Source of the DNA: Paratinospora sagittata
Taxonomy: Eukaryota > Streptophyta > Magnoliopsida > Ranunculales > Menispermaceae
Reading direction: 5' to 3'
Length of the DNA: 64,000 bases
NCBI GenBank assembly: GCA_035771175.1
Contig: CM069603.1
Span: 18,948,286 to 19,012,285 of the forward strand
Made by a program: the position numbers and the translations under genes. Each line of letters begins with the position of its first letter. Position 1 is the stretch's first letter. Shown here in pieces: positions 1 to 11,750 of this stretch. The notes below the pieces were generated by a model that ran no database searches, was not told the origin of the DNA, and worked only from the letters and a program-made list of their open reading frames with translations.

Positions 1-958
1 GGTCATTTACATGGAGCACCCACAATTTCTCATTAAGAATTGGGAAAATTGTTACCATTGGGTTCTAATCCATCCTCGAAACCCAAAACCCAAACATGCA
101 TCTCGGACTCATGAGTTTCCATTGAAACCCTAGCTTCACACTTTTTCAAAACGTGGAGAAAAACTTGCTGAAATCCATCTTGGGCATAGGTCTAGGTCAA
201 GGACGCCCAAAACCACCATTATTAAGCCATTTCAAGTTTTAGAAATTAAAACCCTAGGTGGTGAACACTCAAATTCAAAACCCATAGTGTATTTTACACC
301 ACTAGAAAGCTTGAAACTAACCTCAAAAGCATTTCAATGGAAGAAATTGGAAGAAATCATACCTTATATTCAAGATTTGGAGCAAAGTACCCGAAATCTA
401 ACTTTTCTTGTTCTTCCTTTCTCCTTTCTCCTTTCTCCTTTCTCTCTTCTATTTTTCCTTTCTTTTCTTCTCTTATTCTCGAAAAAGATGTGCTAGAGAA
501 AGTGGTGTTAGGTGAGATATATTTTAAATGTTGCAATCCCATGTACTCATGTGCCATTTGCTAAACCAACATCCACCACCAACACCACATATTTAAATAT
601 ACTATCACATGCATTAGTTGGTGCATTAATGAGAGTATTTAATTGTAGCCATACCCATGTGTACAAGCCATGACTTTAGCTTGTTTAACAAGCTATTTGA
701 TTGTGGCTTCTCCAACAAGCCACCAATATTAAAAATATTAATAATAACATTAACGAAAATGCTATTAATAAAAATAATAACACCACCAATAATAATACTT
801 TCTATAAGCAATAATTGCATACAACTCATTAAACAACTTAAAATCATATGAAAACACATGAACAAACACACAAACAAACACATCAAAGCAAGCACATAGA
901 GTTTGGGCATAAAGCAAATTGGTCATGGGGCAAATGAAAGGATTTTTGGAGCGTTACA
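1..958 (-). mobile_element. Ty3/gypsy-type LTR, truncated by window edge
   Basis: The plus-strand right edge ends ...GCGTTACA, so on the minus strand it starts TGTAACGCTCC, a common plant gypsy LTR start. A TATA-like TATTTAAATA lies near 585-597 on the minus strand, and a pyrimidine-rich tract with three CTCCTTT-like units lies at about 410-480. It abuts a SIRE-like LTR at 959, whose sequence is intact at 60067 onward, so this LTR is inserted in that one. The other end is outside the window. Short ORFs here look fortuitous. Confidence 0.6.
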
Positions 959-1288
959 CGTAACCACGCCCATAAGTTGATTACAGTGAGGCTTTCTAGC
1001 CAAGCCCTTGTGTTGGTTAGTGTAAATGGCTTCTAGTCACGCCCGTAAATTGACTAGCCAATAGTGTTTTGGGAAATCCTGATAGTGGTAATTGGGTAGT
1101 GGACGTAAGTTCAAGGGGAACCGAACAACTTTAAATCGTTGTGTCCATTTATTTTTCCTGCACTTGTTTATTTTGACTGTTACCTAATGCGCACTTTATC
1201 TGTTTAATTATTTTAACCGAAAGGTAACACGAAAATCTCCCAAATCTAATTCACCCCCCCCCCCTTGGACTATAATATTGGGCTAACA
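959..1288 (+). mobile_element. 3' part of a SIRE-like copia LTR
   Basis: Collinear with 60070-60483: both carry the CCACGCCCGTAAG-like phrase, the 'fixed distance to PBS' tail and the terminal GGGC(C/T)AACA. It is directly followed by a primer-binding site, so this is the 3' end of a 5' LTR. Its upstream part was displaced by the gypsy LTR at 1-958. Confidence 0.75.
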
Positions 1289-1290
1289 AG

Positions 1291-1302
1291 TGGTATCAGA
1301 GA
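1291..1302 (+). other. tRNA-iMet-type primer-binding site
   Basis: TGGTATCAGAGA sits two bases after the LTR end. The plant initiator-Met primer-binding consensus is TGGTATCAGAGC, so 11 of 12 bases match. It marks the start of the copia internal region. Confidence 0.8.
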
Positions 1303-1308
1303 GGGTTT

Positions 1309-1613
1309 TTGCATAAAAGATATCTAACAATTTCTTTGAGTACAGGACATAGTTTTAATGTTAGTTCTAAGGACACATATGATGAAGGAAACTTCGTGAA
1401 TCGCCCTCCACTGTTCAAGGGTGAAAATTACTTGCACTGGAAAACAAGAATAAGATACTTGATGAGATCCCATGATTCTGATATTTGGGATATTGTAAGA
1501 AATGGCTATTCTACACCCTCAAAGGTTGAATATTGAGTAATTGTGCCGAAGGCGAAGAATGAATGGCTACCTGGACAAAAGAAGTTAGAGCAATTAAATG
1601 ACAAAGCCATATT
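1309..1613 (+). pseudogene. SIRE-like copia gag, N-terminal fragment
   Basis: The translation contains the copia gag N-terminal pattern NRPPLFKGENYLHWKTRI followed by IWDIV, as in UBN2/DUF4219-type gag. A TGA at 1534-1536 ends the open frame; homology continues through KNEWLPGQKKLEQLNDKA in another stretch and then stops abruptly at 1613, where an Athila-like LTR begins (TGATAGTTGC). The capsid precursor role is known for the family; this copy cannot make it. No pol follows. Confidence 0.7.
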
Positions 1614-1796
1614 TGATAGTTGCATATTTAAATAGGTTTTAGAGCATGTTTTAAGTGTGTTTTAGGACATTTCATGCATTAATTTCAAGTGTTCATGATA
1701 GTTTTGATGCATTTGTTAGTTTAGGATTAATTTGGTTTTTCATGCATTATTTTGGTTTATTAGTTTATAATTTGATTCATTTTATGTTTGAATGTC
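1614..1796 (+). mobile_element. Athila-like LTR, first 183 bp
   Basis: Starts TGATAGTTGCATATTTA and stays nearly identical to the LTR start at 2706 and to the reverse complement of 7711 downward. It breaks off near 1796 into antisense sequence. Five bases before it (1609-1613, ATATT) would be the left target duplication, but no right partner can be assigned. Confidence 0.7.
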
Positions 1797-2523
1797 AAAT
1801 TTATACTACAATGACTAAAAACATAAAACACAAAAAATAAGAAAACTCCAAAATCGATGGGTTGCCTCCCAACAAGTGCTTGGTTTAAAGTCCTCAGCCC
1901 GACTTTCAGTCACATCATCATCACGGCTCCCCAAGAGTGATGCACTCATCACGCCGCACCTTTTGGCCAAAGTAGTGCTTCAACCGTTGTCCATTAACTC
2001 AAAAACAGACACCACTATCATTTTTCAACTCATTTGCTCCAAATGGGAATACTCGTTCGACAACAAAGGGCCCCGACCATCTTGACTTCAATTTACCAGG
2101 GAACATCTTCAATCTAGAATTGAATAAGAGTATTTGTTGCCCCGGTTCAAAATCTCTCTTCTCAATATTCTTGTCATGCCACTACTTGGTCCACTCCTTG
2201 TAGATCTTTGCATTCTCATAGGTATTATTCCGAAATTCTTCCATCTCTATTAGTTGAAGTAAATGTTGCTCTCTGGATGCCTTCAAGTCAAAATTTAGCT
2301 TTTTCACCACCCAATACGCTTGATGCTCTAACTCAACCGATAAGTGACAAGATTTCCCAACCACAAGGCGGCAAGGAGACATCTCAATAAGAGTCTTCAA
2401 TGCATTCTGATATGCCCATAAAACATCTTCAAGCTTTAAAACCCAATCTTTCCTAGTGACATTGACGGTCTTCTCTAGAATTTGCTTGACTTCCTGGTTA
2501 CTAACTTCGACTTGGCCATTGGT
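1797..2523 (-). pseudogene. Athila-like integrase C-terminal part plus 3' UTR, inverted
   Basis: On the minus strand the translation starts at the integrase core end ([17 protein letters not shown], the E of the DDE triad region), then [33 protein letters not shown] and [14 protein letters not shown] text, ending with the C-terminal PGKLKSRWSGPF block typical of Athila/Tat gypsy integrases. Frames shift and the rest of pol is missing. The last 60 bases (about 1797-1860) are the reverse complement of 2520-2580, so the block is an inverted duplicate of the element's 3' end rather than part of the plus-strand copy. Confidence 0.75.
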
Positions 2524-2705
2524 TTTGGAGTTTTCTTATTTTCCGTGTTTTATGTTTTTAGTCATTGTAGTATAGATTTTAATTTCGTGTCATTGACAGA
2601 TACGTTTCTTTTCCTTTCTATGTTTTAAAGCAAGTTTGGGGGGAGCATCTAAGAGAGGCGAATGGAGTTCATCATAAAACGTTTTCACCCATGGGGGTGA
2701 AAACT
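2524..2705 (+). other. Athila-like 3' UTR with polypurine tract
   Basis: Plus-strand counterpart of 1797-1860. It contains a purine tract AAGTTTGGGGGGAG at 2632-2645, a plausible polypurine tract, and a perfect 10-bp stem with a 4-base loop (2681-2690 with 2695-2704) immediately before the LTR start. Its position suggests the following LTR was once also the 3' LTR of an upstream copy, so two elements shared one LTR. Confidence 0.55.
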
Positions 2706-5088
2706 TGACAATTGCATATTTAGATAGGTTTTAGAGCATGTTTTAAGAGTGTTTTAGGACAGTTCATCCATTAGTTTCATGTGTTTATGTTAGTTTTGAT
2801 GCATTTGTTAGTTTAGGATTAATTTGGTTTTTCATGCATTATTTCGGTTTATTAGTTTATAATTTGATTCATTTTATGTTTGAGTGTGTTATTAATTTGA
2901 TTTACTTTGTTTTATAGGTGTTTAGATGTGTTAGTCATGGATTTGGATGATGGAAACATGTGCAAAAAGGGGCAAAGAAGAAACATGAAGAACAAAAGTC
3001 AAGAATAGGTGGAAAATTGGCCATGTCACACCCAGCCCGAACGCGCCTAAACCGGCGGGACACTCACCGACGGGGTGCTAATGCATTTTAACAATAACTG
3101 AGTGCGCGGAAACACAATTAAGTACAAGTCTGATTTCATTAATTTCAGAATATATTTGTACATGAAATAGTTAAGGGAACATTCTCCCAAAAATCCCCAA
3201 TGAATAATACAAAGGGTACAAAATGTGGGCCCAAAAACCTACACCCAGTCCACCCTAATCTCCTGTGAAAAATTGGATAACAATGGGCTAACCTACACGC
3301 TCAGTGGGTAAAATAGTTCGTGAATATAACAATTAATAAAGCAAACTTCACAAACAAATATCTTAAATACACATCAGAGCATCATAATCAATCCAGTATG
3401 TATGTATGCATGACACCGTCTCGTATTGGTTTGATGATTTTACATCGCCTGAGTTCACGTATAGATGTCCCTCCCCAGGAGTAGTCGGGTTCTCATTGTA
3501 CATCCCTCCTCAGGAACGACGCTCTGGATTCACATACAGATGTACCTCCCCACGAGTAGCCAGGTTCTCGTTATACGTCCCTCTCCAGATAAATATAATG
3601 AATAGCGAGCATTGCTTCTAACTATTCTATGAATCATAAACCACATACGTCCCTAGGTGGAGCTATGTATGATGCCAATGCATGAACTGGTCCGGTCTTT
3701 ACTTAATATTTAGACAGGATTTGGCAACGTCTGGTGATCCTTATCAGGGTCGGTATCACTACGTGCAAGGTTAGGACATTCAGTATTACTTGTATAAGTT
3801 GATAGCTTTCAAATAAGACCAACCAAATCAGTCTCCAGTTGAGAGGTGAGACACGAGGTCTACTTAAATACCAATCATCTAGAGCAGCACGCTGCCTCCC
3901 GTTCACTATTTAAAGTTATTGAGAACAAGACTGAGTCTGGTTGAGCTAGATTGACCACTAATCCGGCATAACAACAGTGTAATACATGAACTCCAATTAT
4001 ACAGGCATAAGTATGACAAGTATAACATTATACGCAATAATGCAGTGTAAATAAATAATAGACATAATGATAAATGAATGAAAACTTTAATAAAAGTTAT
4101 AAAACACGCAAACCTATGTTTCGTTCCCCACCTTCAGATAAAAACTCCTTTGAAACATAGGTTTGCAGGATTTTTAGCAAGTTTTTTATTTATTCTTCTA
4201 GACTTTCCAATTTTGATTCTACACGACTTTGGGGTATGTTATATATCAAAATTTAATTGGAGAATAGAGAATGACGGCTAGGAGCAAAGGAAAGCGTAGA
4301 AATTGACTTGAAAACAAGGAGAAATCGACAAGTTCTAAAACATCTAGTTTGGGTTTTGATGTTTAATTTCATGTTTTCGTACATGTTTTGTGTTTCATTC
4401 TTCCAAGTTATGAACTAACTTGTTAGTCTAGAGATGAGATGGATCTTATATTAGAGATTATGCAATAATATTAGTATTTATTTATTATCAATGAATTATT
4501 CATAGTTTATTTATATTTTTCCATGATTAATTTTATTGATCTCTTGGCCATGGATTAATTGATCATAAACTTGGGGGGCGACACTCGACAAAAGGTTTTC
4601 TAGGCTGGAATATGAGAAATATGACATGACATTATCTTACTATCGATAGATATGGAAAGTTTTAGGAAGTTGTATGAAAAGCACAAGGCTTAATGCATTG
4701 CTAATATATTGGTTTTTATCGATAAATCGAAACTAGTATTTTCGTGATAGATTCTAACGTGGCACTCGACATAAGGTATTAAAAACTAGAGGATTTTGAC
4801 TTATAAATTTGAATAATGATTTGATAATAATCATGTCTAATATTTTATAATTGATAATTAGGTGAAATTGAATCTCTAGGTATTTTTAATATTGATTTTT
4901 CTCTAGAAAATTCTGATAATTTGTTGATTTATTTTTAGTTTATTGATTATTAAAATTTGGTTTTCTAGATAAAATTAGGGCTAGGAACGATATAACTAGT
5001 GTAGCTTATCAATTCCTGAGGACGATACTCGATTCTCATTGAAAATTATTATAACTTGACACCGTACACTTGCGGTTTGCACGCATCA
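2706..5088 (+). mobile_element. Athila-like 5' LTR (interrupted)
   Basis: Begins TGACAATTGCATATTTAG and ends ...CACGCATCA just before a primer-binding site. Without the piece at 3024-4166 it is about 1.24 kb, close to the 1,326-bp solo LTR at 6386-7711, to which it is homologous in reverse complement. TATA-like GTTATATATC at 4238-4247 is conserved in all three LTR copies. The ORFs read inside it are not genes. Confidence 0.8.
3024..4151 (-). mobile_element. Chromovirus LTR fragment inserted in the Athila-like LTR
   Basis: Starts TGTCACACCCAGCCC on the plus strand and runs collinear with the LTRs at 37551-38680 and 46980-47522 (same ACACCGTCTCGTAT..., GTCCCTAGGTGG and AGACTGAGT stretches). 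It is the minus-oriented LTR and lacks the last ~260 bp found in the full copy. The break at 4152 is followed by a 15-base inverted copy of 4108-4122. Confidence 0.8.
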
Positions 5089-5094
5089 AGTTTT

Positions 5095-5112
5095 TGGCAC
5101 CGTTGTCGGGGA
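5095..5112 (+). other. tRNA-Asp-type primer-binding site
   Basis: TGGCACCGTTGTCGGGGA matches 16 of 18 bases of the complement of the 3' end of plant tRNA-Asp (TGGCGCCGTTGCCGGGGA). tRNA-Asp priming is typical of Athila-type elements. It lies six bases after the LTR end. Confidence 0.85.
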
Positions 5113-5324
5113 TTGTAATTTTAGTTTACACTATTATTGTGTTTTCGAGCTTTGATTTCAATTTAGATTTTATTTGTTTTTCTCTGAATTTTTCTTTCTT
5201 CTCTTTCTTATAAGTGTTGCACGTTTCTGCAGCGATCGAATAGCTTTAATTTGAAGCCGTTTTACCCTGAAATTGAGAGGACACTTGGAAATTAAGGAGA
5301 GAAATAAGAGTAGAAACTAAAGCA

Positions 5325-6385
5325 ATGGCGGATAGTCCGAATCAATTAACTTTGAGGGACTATTTCAAATCGGTGATCAATGACAACTACTCAAGTATAA
5401 TTCACATCCTCACAAATGCGAATAACTTTGAGTTGAAGCCGGCATTGATTTCAATGGTCCAGTAACATCAGTTTGGAGGATCCCCCATTGAAGACCCAAC
5501 TATTCACATTACCACTTTCTTGGAGATGTGTGACATTACGAAAATGAATGGTGTTACTGAAGACACTATTAGAATGAGGTTGTTCCCATTCTCACTTTGA
5601 GACAAGGCACGAGCATGGTTGCAAGGATTGAAACCAAATAGCATAGCAACATGGGAGGACATGGTACACAAATTTCTACAGAAGTTCTTTCCTCCCGCCA
5701 AGACCGCCCATCTTCGAGCTGAGATTGGGCAATTCAAGTAACCAGAGTCAGAGTCATTGTATGAAGCTCGAGAGAGATTCAAGGAGATGTTGAGTAAGTG
5801 TCCTCAACATGGTTTCCAAGACTGACTACAGCTTCAACTTTTCAATAATGGGATGACGTTTTCTATAAGGAGGCATTTAGTTGACCAAAACTACTACCTA
5901 AGCATTTAGTTTGTTGGAGGATATTCTTACTAACACATATGAAGTTCCAGGTGCAAGATTCATGGTGAAGAAGGTAACCGGATTACGTGAAATTGATCCT
6001 ATTACATCCCTTTCCGCACAAATTTCAAGCCTTTCGCATCAACTTGCTGCACTTACTACTCAAAGTGTGCAACCATCTATCGAGAAAGTGACGATGTTGA
6101 ATTTGGGATATTCAAGCAATGATGCATTAGATGAGCAAGTTCAATATATAAACAACCAGGGGTACAACTATAGAAGCAATCAAGGTGTGTCAAATCAATA
6201 CCACCTGGGCATTCGTAATCATGAGAACTTTTCCTATGCAAATACGAGGAACACTTTACAACCTCCACTGGGTATCTACACTCAAGCACAAGAGAAGAAG
6301 CCTACTAGTGATGATTTGTTAAGTTTGGATGTGAAAATGGGGCAGCTAGCATTTCAAATGAGTTCCCAACAACGAGGTTCGCTAC
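5325..6385 (+). pseudogene. Athila-like gag, first part, plus-strand copy
   Basis: ATG at 5325 begins MADSPNQLTLRDYFK, followed by a Retrotrans_gag-type region (WLQGL... WEDMV...KFLQKFFP... FK). The minus-strand copy at 15716 has the same start and remains open for 160 codons. This copy has in-frame stops at about 5464 and 5599 and shifts frame before 5911; the 175-codon stretch 5911-6438 reads the later gag (SLSAQISSLSHQLAALT, YNNQGYNYRSN). It is cut at 6385 by the solo LTR and resumes at 7718. Virus-like-particle protein by family knowledge; not functional here. Confidence 0.85.
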
Positions 6386-7711
6386 TGATGCGTGCAAACA
6401 GCAAGTATATGGTGCCAAGTTATAATATTTACCGATAAGAATCGGATATCGTCCTCAGAAATTGATTTACTACACTAGTTATATCGTTCCTAGCCCTAAT
6501 TTTATCTAGAAAACCAATTTTAATGATCAATGAACTAAAATAATACTTAAACTAAAGCAATAATTAAAATAGCAGAATTTTCTAGAGAAAAATCAATATT
6601 AAAAATACCTAAAGATTCAATTTCACCTAATTATCAAGTATGCAATATTAGACATGCTCATTATCAAATTATTATTCAAGTTTATAAGTCAAAATCCTCT
6701 AGTTCCTAATACCCTCTATCGAGTGCCGCGTTAGAATCTATCACCAAAATAGAGTTTCGATCTGTCAATAAAAACCCATATATTAGTAATGCATTACGCT
6801 TTGTGATTTTCCTACAACTTCATGAAACAGCACATATCTATCGATACTACAACCATCTCATGTCATATTTCTCATATTCCAACCTAAACGACCCTCTATC
6901 GAGTATCGGCCCTCAAGTCTATGATCAATCGATCCGTGGCCAAGAATCAATAGCATTACGCATAGAGAAATATAAATAAACCATGAATAAATCACTGATA
7001 ATAAACAAAAGCTAATATTATTGCATAATCTCTAATATATGATCCATCTCATCTCTAGATTAACAAATTAGTCCATACTTTGGAACAATGAAATCCAAAA
7101 CATGTAGAGAAACAAGAAAATAAACATTAAAAACTAAATCAGTTGCTATTGAACTTGTAGAATTCTCCTTGTTTCCAAGTCAATTTCTCCACGTTCCTTT
7201 GCTCTTAGCTGTCGTTCTCTATTTTCCAATGTATTCCCTTTGAAAATCACTAAATTATGATATATAATATGCCCCAAATTTGTGTGGAATTCAAGTTAGA
7301 AAGTGGGGAAAAAATACACAAAAACTTGTTGATTTCGCAAGTATATAAACCCCAATGGCGCTGCAGCACCCAGAATGTTGCACTTTGCTCTTCTTTTTGA
7401 GACTTAGCCATTTTTCTACCCTTTTTTGACTTGGGTTCTTCATATTCCTCTTTTGCATCTTCTTGTACATGTTTTCATCATCCAAAACCATGACTATCAC
7501 ATCTAAATACCTACAAAACAAAGCAAATCAAATCAATAACACACTTAAATATGAAATGAATCAAATCATAAACTAATAAACTAAAATAATGCATGAAAAA
7601 CCAAATTATCCTAAACTAACATATGCATCCAAAACAAACATAAACACATAAAACTAATGCATAAAATGTCCTAAAGCATTCTCTAAAACCTATCTAAATA
7701 TGCAACTATCA
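6386..7711 (-). mobile_element. Antisense Athila-like solo LTR inside its own family's gag
   Basis: Starts TGATGCGTGC and ends ...AACTATCA (TG..CA). Left flank GCTAC (6381-6385) and right flank GCTTAC (7712-7717) look like a 5-bp target duplication with one extra base. Gag text reads across when it is skipped: ...ACGAGGTTCGCTAC before, AGTAACACCGAGGTGA after, and the undisturbed site is visible in reverse at about 14586-14617. Minus orientation follows from the conserved TATA and the start/end order of the 5' LTR at 2706. There are no PBS or coding parts, so it is a solo LTR from unequal recombination. Confidence 0.85.
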
Positions 7712-7717
7712 GCTTAC

Positions 7718-8143
7718 AAGTAACACCGAGGTGAATCCTATAGAACAATGCAAGGCCATTATTTTGAGGAGTAGCAAGGAAGTACAAGGGGCTGAGAATA
7801 TGAGTTCAAAGATTGCATCATCATAACGTCATGATGAGCAACAAGAAGAGCCAAGGAATGTTGATGAGAGTCATGAAGAGAAGAACAAGGCACAAAAGGG
7901 AGATAAGACAAAAGATAGGCCTTATAGGCCCGGTTCTATCACTTTTACTGACAATCCTCCCATTATCAAACTTTCTTTTCCTTTTCCCCAAAGATTTCAA
8001 AAGAAAAAGCTTGATGAACAATTTGCTAAATTTTTGGAGATTTTTAAAAAAATTCACATAAATATTCCTTTTGCAGATGTTTTGGAACAAATGCCCAACT
8101 ATGTAAAATTCATAAAGGACGTAATAGCGAGGAAGAGGAAGGT
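7718..8143 (+). pseudogene. Athila-like gag, second part, plus-strand copy
   Basis: Continues gag: the reading NPIEQCKAIILRSSKEVQ, then an acidic/charged linker (EEKNKAQKGDKTKDRPYRPG) and FPFPQRFQKKKLDEQFAKF, matching 14580-14150 on the minus strand. It is interrupted by frameshifts near 7825. It ends at AAGGT (8139-8143), the left target duplication of the next insert; homology resumes at 11155. Confidence 0.8.
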
Positions 8144-11100
8144 TGTCACGACCCACTCTACGTGACGTCATGACGGGCACGGGAACCTTCGAGTATACCC
8201 TCCGTCGGTACGCCCGACGTCCCGTCAGCTCTCGAATACATATACGAATCCCCAAAAAGAAATAAAAGTACATCCTTAACAACCAACTAACATGATCATA
8301 ATGAAATAAAATATTACTTCTCCAAATTTTTACAAATATAAAATTCCAGAGTCTTCAAAATGATACAAAACCCAACACATCCCAACTATGTGTTAAATAT
8401 ACAATTACTAGGTGTTATCATGTCCATAATTGTCAAAATACAAAACTAAATGTACAACACCTACATGAAACAAAAACAAGGGACGCTCCACAATCAAGCC
8501 TTCCCTTTTCCTTTTCTATCAGATCCTAAAAGAAGATGGTGAGGTGTGAGCTACAGCCAGCTCAGTGAATGTTATTTACAAGTGGCATATACGTGCATTT
8601 ATAAAACATGGTAAGATCATAAAACAATTGAAATATCATGATGATGAAATATATTACATACATGCTAACATAATGGATCAAGTCATACATAAGACGATGC
8701 ATAACATTTGTAGTCATGCTCATGCAATCCTAACACCTCCTGAGTACGGGGGTTCAAAGCTGGTGCGCTACACACAGTACCTGAACACACACACAATACT
8801 CGTATCCTAATAGGATTTATGGGGTTGTGCAGCACGTAAGATTAGCCTAAACTAACCTACCCATACACAAGACATAAAACCCTCTGCCAGGTACACAACT
8901 GGGATCGCCGCTAGACTTACGAGAATTCCCAAAAAGAGGAAATTCCAACTAGGAGACAACCCAAATTGTCATCCCAATGAATTATGCTCAAATGTATTTC
9001 ATGAAATATTGAAACATGCATACCATCATACATAAGCATTTAAAACATTTCTATACTACAATGCCACATATAAATAATCCAAAAGTAAAAGAACACTCAC
9101 TCTTGATTGGCTAAGTCTAGCCAATCCAATCTCCAAAACTCTCCAATTGACTAAACGAGTTCAAGATCAATCACAAGACCTGGAAATAACATGGTTCACA
9201 CAACTGAAAATCAGTCATAAAGTGTGTCAAAACCTCATGTTCAAACCCAATCTAAAGTCAATTAGATTCTAAATTGATTACCCCCTTGAGCCAATTTTCA
9301 TATTGCCCAACTTGATCATTTGGACTCAATTAAACTAAGATTGACCTAAATTGAATGTAATAGGGTGATCCCATGATCCAACCACTAATATACATAACAT
9401 TCAATTATAATTAGGGTCAATTAAACTATACATCAAGTCAATTTCATCAATTGACTAAGTCTTGGTCAAAATCCCCAATTAGGCCAATATAAAACATAAG
9501 GTCAAAATGAACTAAGTCATATCAATTTAACATAGGTTCTAACATTTTAAACCCATGATTCTACTCAATTTGGGTCCAATTAAACAATCCCCAAGTCAAT
9601 TTCATAAATTGACTTGCTTTGGGTGAAAAGTCCCAATTTGGGCAAAATCACCAAATTACTTGCAAAATTGCCAAAGTACATGAAAAATGCCAAATACTTA
9701 GCCTAGATCAAAATTAGTTAACCTTAGGGTGTCCATTATGAGAACCCACTGAATTCAATCATCAAACAACCGTAATCATGTCCAATTAGACCTACATTGC
9801 ATAATTTTCCAGATTTTATATTAAGAGCATCAAAAGCCCCAAATCTAGAAATTTTCATACATAGGCCATATTATCAATTTTACACTAGGCCACCATACAT
9901 AGCCACAAAATTTACTGATCTAACAACATGGTTTCATTCACAATGCCACCTAGAACAACATAGTTGACATGCATGACTTTTGGAAAAGCCTAAGGCCATG
10001 AACCAAACAATGACCATTTACACTAAACCATATGATTTCACCATTAAAATCTCAAGCTAAATACATGAATCAGTCCCTAATACTGATCAGTCCATCATAG
10101 ATGGCATGCAAAGCTTAAGTCAAAGTCTAAGTCAATGAACTAAGACTAGGTCATTTGTACTAAACCCTACCAATTTCTTTTTAGAAATTGGGGTTTTTGC
10201 CTTTAGAGGGTTCCTAACACACTCTAAACACACATATCAAACATGCAAAGCATTTGGACAACATTTGATTTCCACTACCCCTTCAAATCTGGGTTTCATA
10301 CAATGCATGCATCAAAACAATACTAGTATGCATGAACCAAAGAGATTGAAGGAAGAACAATGAGGAAAAACATGCAAACCTTAGGGATTTTGAGCAAACT
10401 CCACCAACCCTAGGTTTCCTCTCATTTTCTCCTCTCCAGCTCCTTTCTCTCTTTTCTGGCTGAGAAATGAGCAAATGAGCCTAAAATTACGTTTTGATTG
10501 CTTAAATAGACAAGCTTGGGCCCACAACTAAAAGTTGTCAAAAACTATCAAAAAATCAGTTTTCCTGTTGCAATACTTACACGTAAATAGTCAATTTCTT
10601 GCAAAATACCCACCAATTTAACATCTTAACCGTTCAAAAGCTGCATGAGTCAGTTACGAACATTCTGGTAAACTTTCAACTCAATCCACGGTGGGATTGC
10701 GAGATCTAACTGTTTGATCAAAACTGCGTAAGAAAATCCGTGAAACAGTGTTTAGAGTCTTATCACTCATAGTAGGTAACTCCGATCAAGATCTTCACCA
10801 TTCATAATGAATATCTATCATATAAAAATGAGCTGAAAAAATCTCAACTCAATCGGACCATGGATCTAGGAGATTAAACCGTTGATGTAATTTGTGACAG
10901 AAATTTCTTCCTCCATGGAACGAGCTCCACTGGATCCAAAACACCGTTCTCGACATGTTTTGACGTCGAACGGGTCTTCGATGGTTCCGAAACTTTATGC
11001 GCACTCTTTATGACCTAAAATCATGCAAAGACACTTGAACTTACGTGCTTCAAGCCTCAAAATACATATACACATACATATACGAATACGTATAGGGTAC

Positions 11101-11154
11101 TCTGCGAGTACACTATAGGTCAAAATGATGTCACCTAAAGGCACGGGTGCTACA
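8144..11154 (-). mobile_element. 3.0-kb solo LTR of a gypsy family
   Basis: Begins TGTCACGACCC and ends GGGTGCTACA. Flanks AAGGT (8139-8143) and AAGTT (11155-11159) fit a 5-bp target duplication with one difference. The gag/protease text is continuous when it is removed. On the minus strand a TATA-like CTATTTAAG sits at 10501-10510, which fixes the orientation. There is no coding sequence, PBS or second LTR. Degenerate internal repeats lie at 9410-9645. Length and ends resemble long LTRs of chromoviruses, but the family is not proven. Confidence 0.8.
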
Positions 11155-11750
11155 AAGTTAGAAGAGTATGAGATGATCAAGCTCACCGAAAAATGTAGTG
11201 CCATATTACAGAGGAAGGTACCCCAAAAGCTTAAGGATCCAGGCAGTTTCACCATCCCTTGTGTTATTGGTGCTTCTACTTTTGATAAAGTTTTATGTGA
11301 TCTTGGTGCTAGTATTAATTTAATGCCTTTATCTGTGTTTAGGAGGCTTGAACTTGGAGAGGTGAAGCCAACAACCATTTCATTGCAATTGGCAGACCGG
11401 TCTCTTAGATATCCTAGAGGCATCATAGAAGACGTGTTTGTTAAAGTTGATAAGTTCATATTCCTATGGATTTTGTGGTGTTGGACATGGAGGAAGATGG
11501 TGAGATACCATTGATTCTTGGGCGACCCTTTTTGTCTACCGAGCGAGCGTTGATAGATGTTCAAAAGGGTGAACTTACATTGAGGGTGAATGATGAGGAA
11601 GTACTTTTCAACATCTACAAGACCCTCAAGTTCCCCTCCGAGATGGGCACATGTAATCGGGACGATATAATTGATATGGTTGATGGGTGTGTTGAAGAGG
11701 TTCATGAGACAACTACACCAGTGGATGATCTATAAAGATGTCTTGTGAAC
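11155..11750 (+). pseudogene. Athila-like aspartic protease
   Basis: Translation reads LEEYEMIKLTEKCSAILQRK, PGSFTIPCVIG, then CDLGASINLMPLSVF: the D-L-G-A-S form of the retropepsin active site usual in Athila elements. It shifts frame near 11470 and continues [19 protein letters not shown], which includes the I-L-G-R-P motif downstream of the active site. It would process gag-pol. The first residues of the open frame belong to the LTR insert, not the protease. Confidence 0.85.

Noticed and set aside
7821..8282. 153-codon minus-strand ORF
   Set aside because: It runs antisense through gag and into the solo LTR; composition follows the overlapped sequences.
10995..11705. 236-codon minus-strand ORF
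   Set aside because: Antisense of the Athila-like protease joined to LTR sequence; the plus-strand frame carries the motifs. The same antisense shadow appears at 13634-14146 for the inverted copy.
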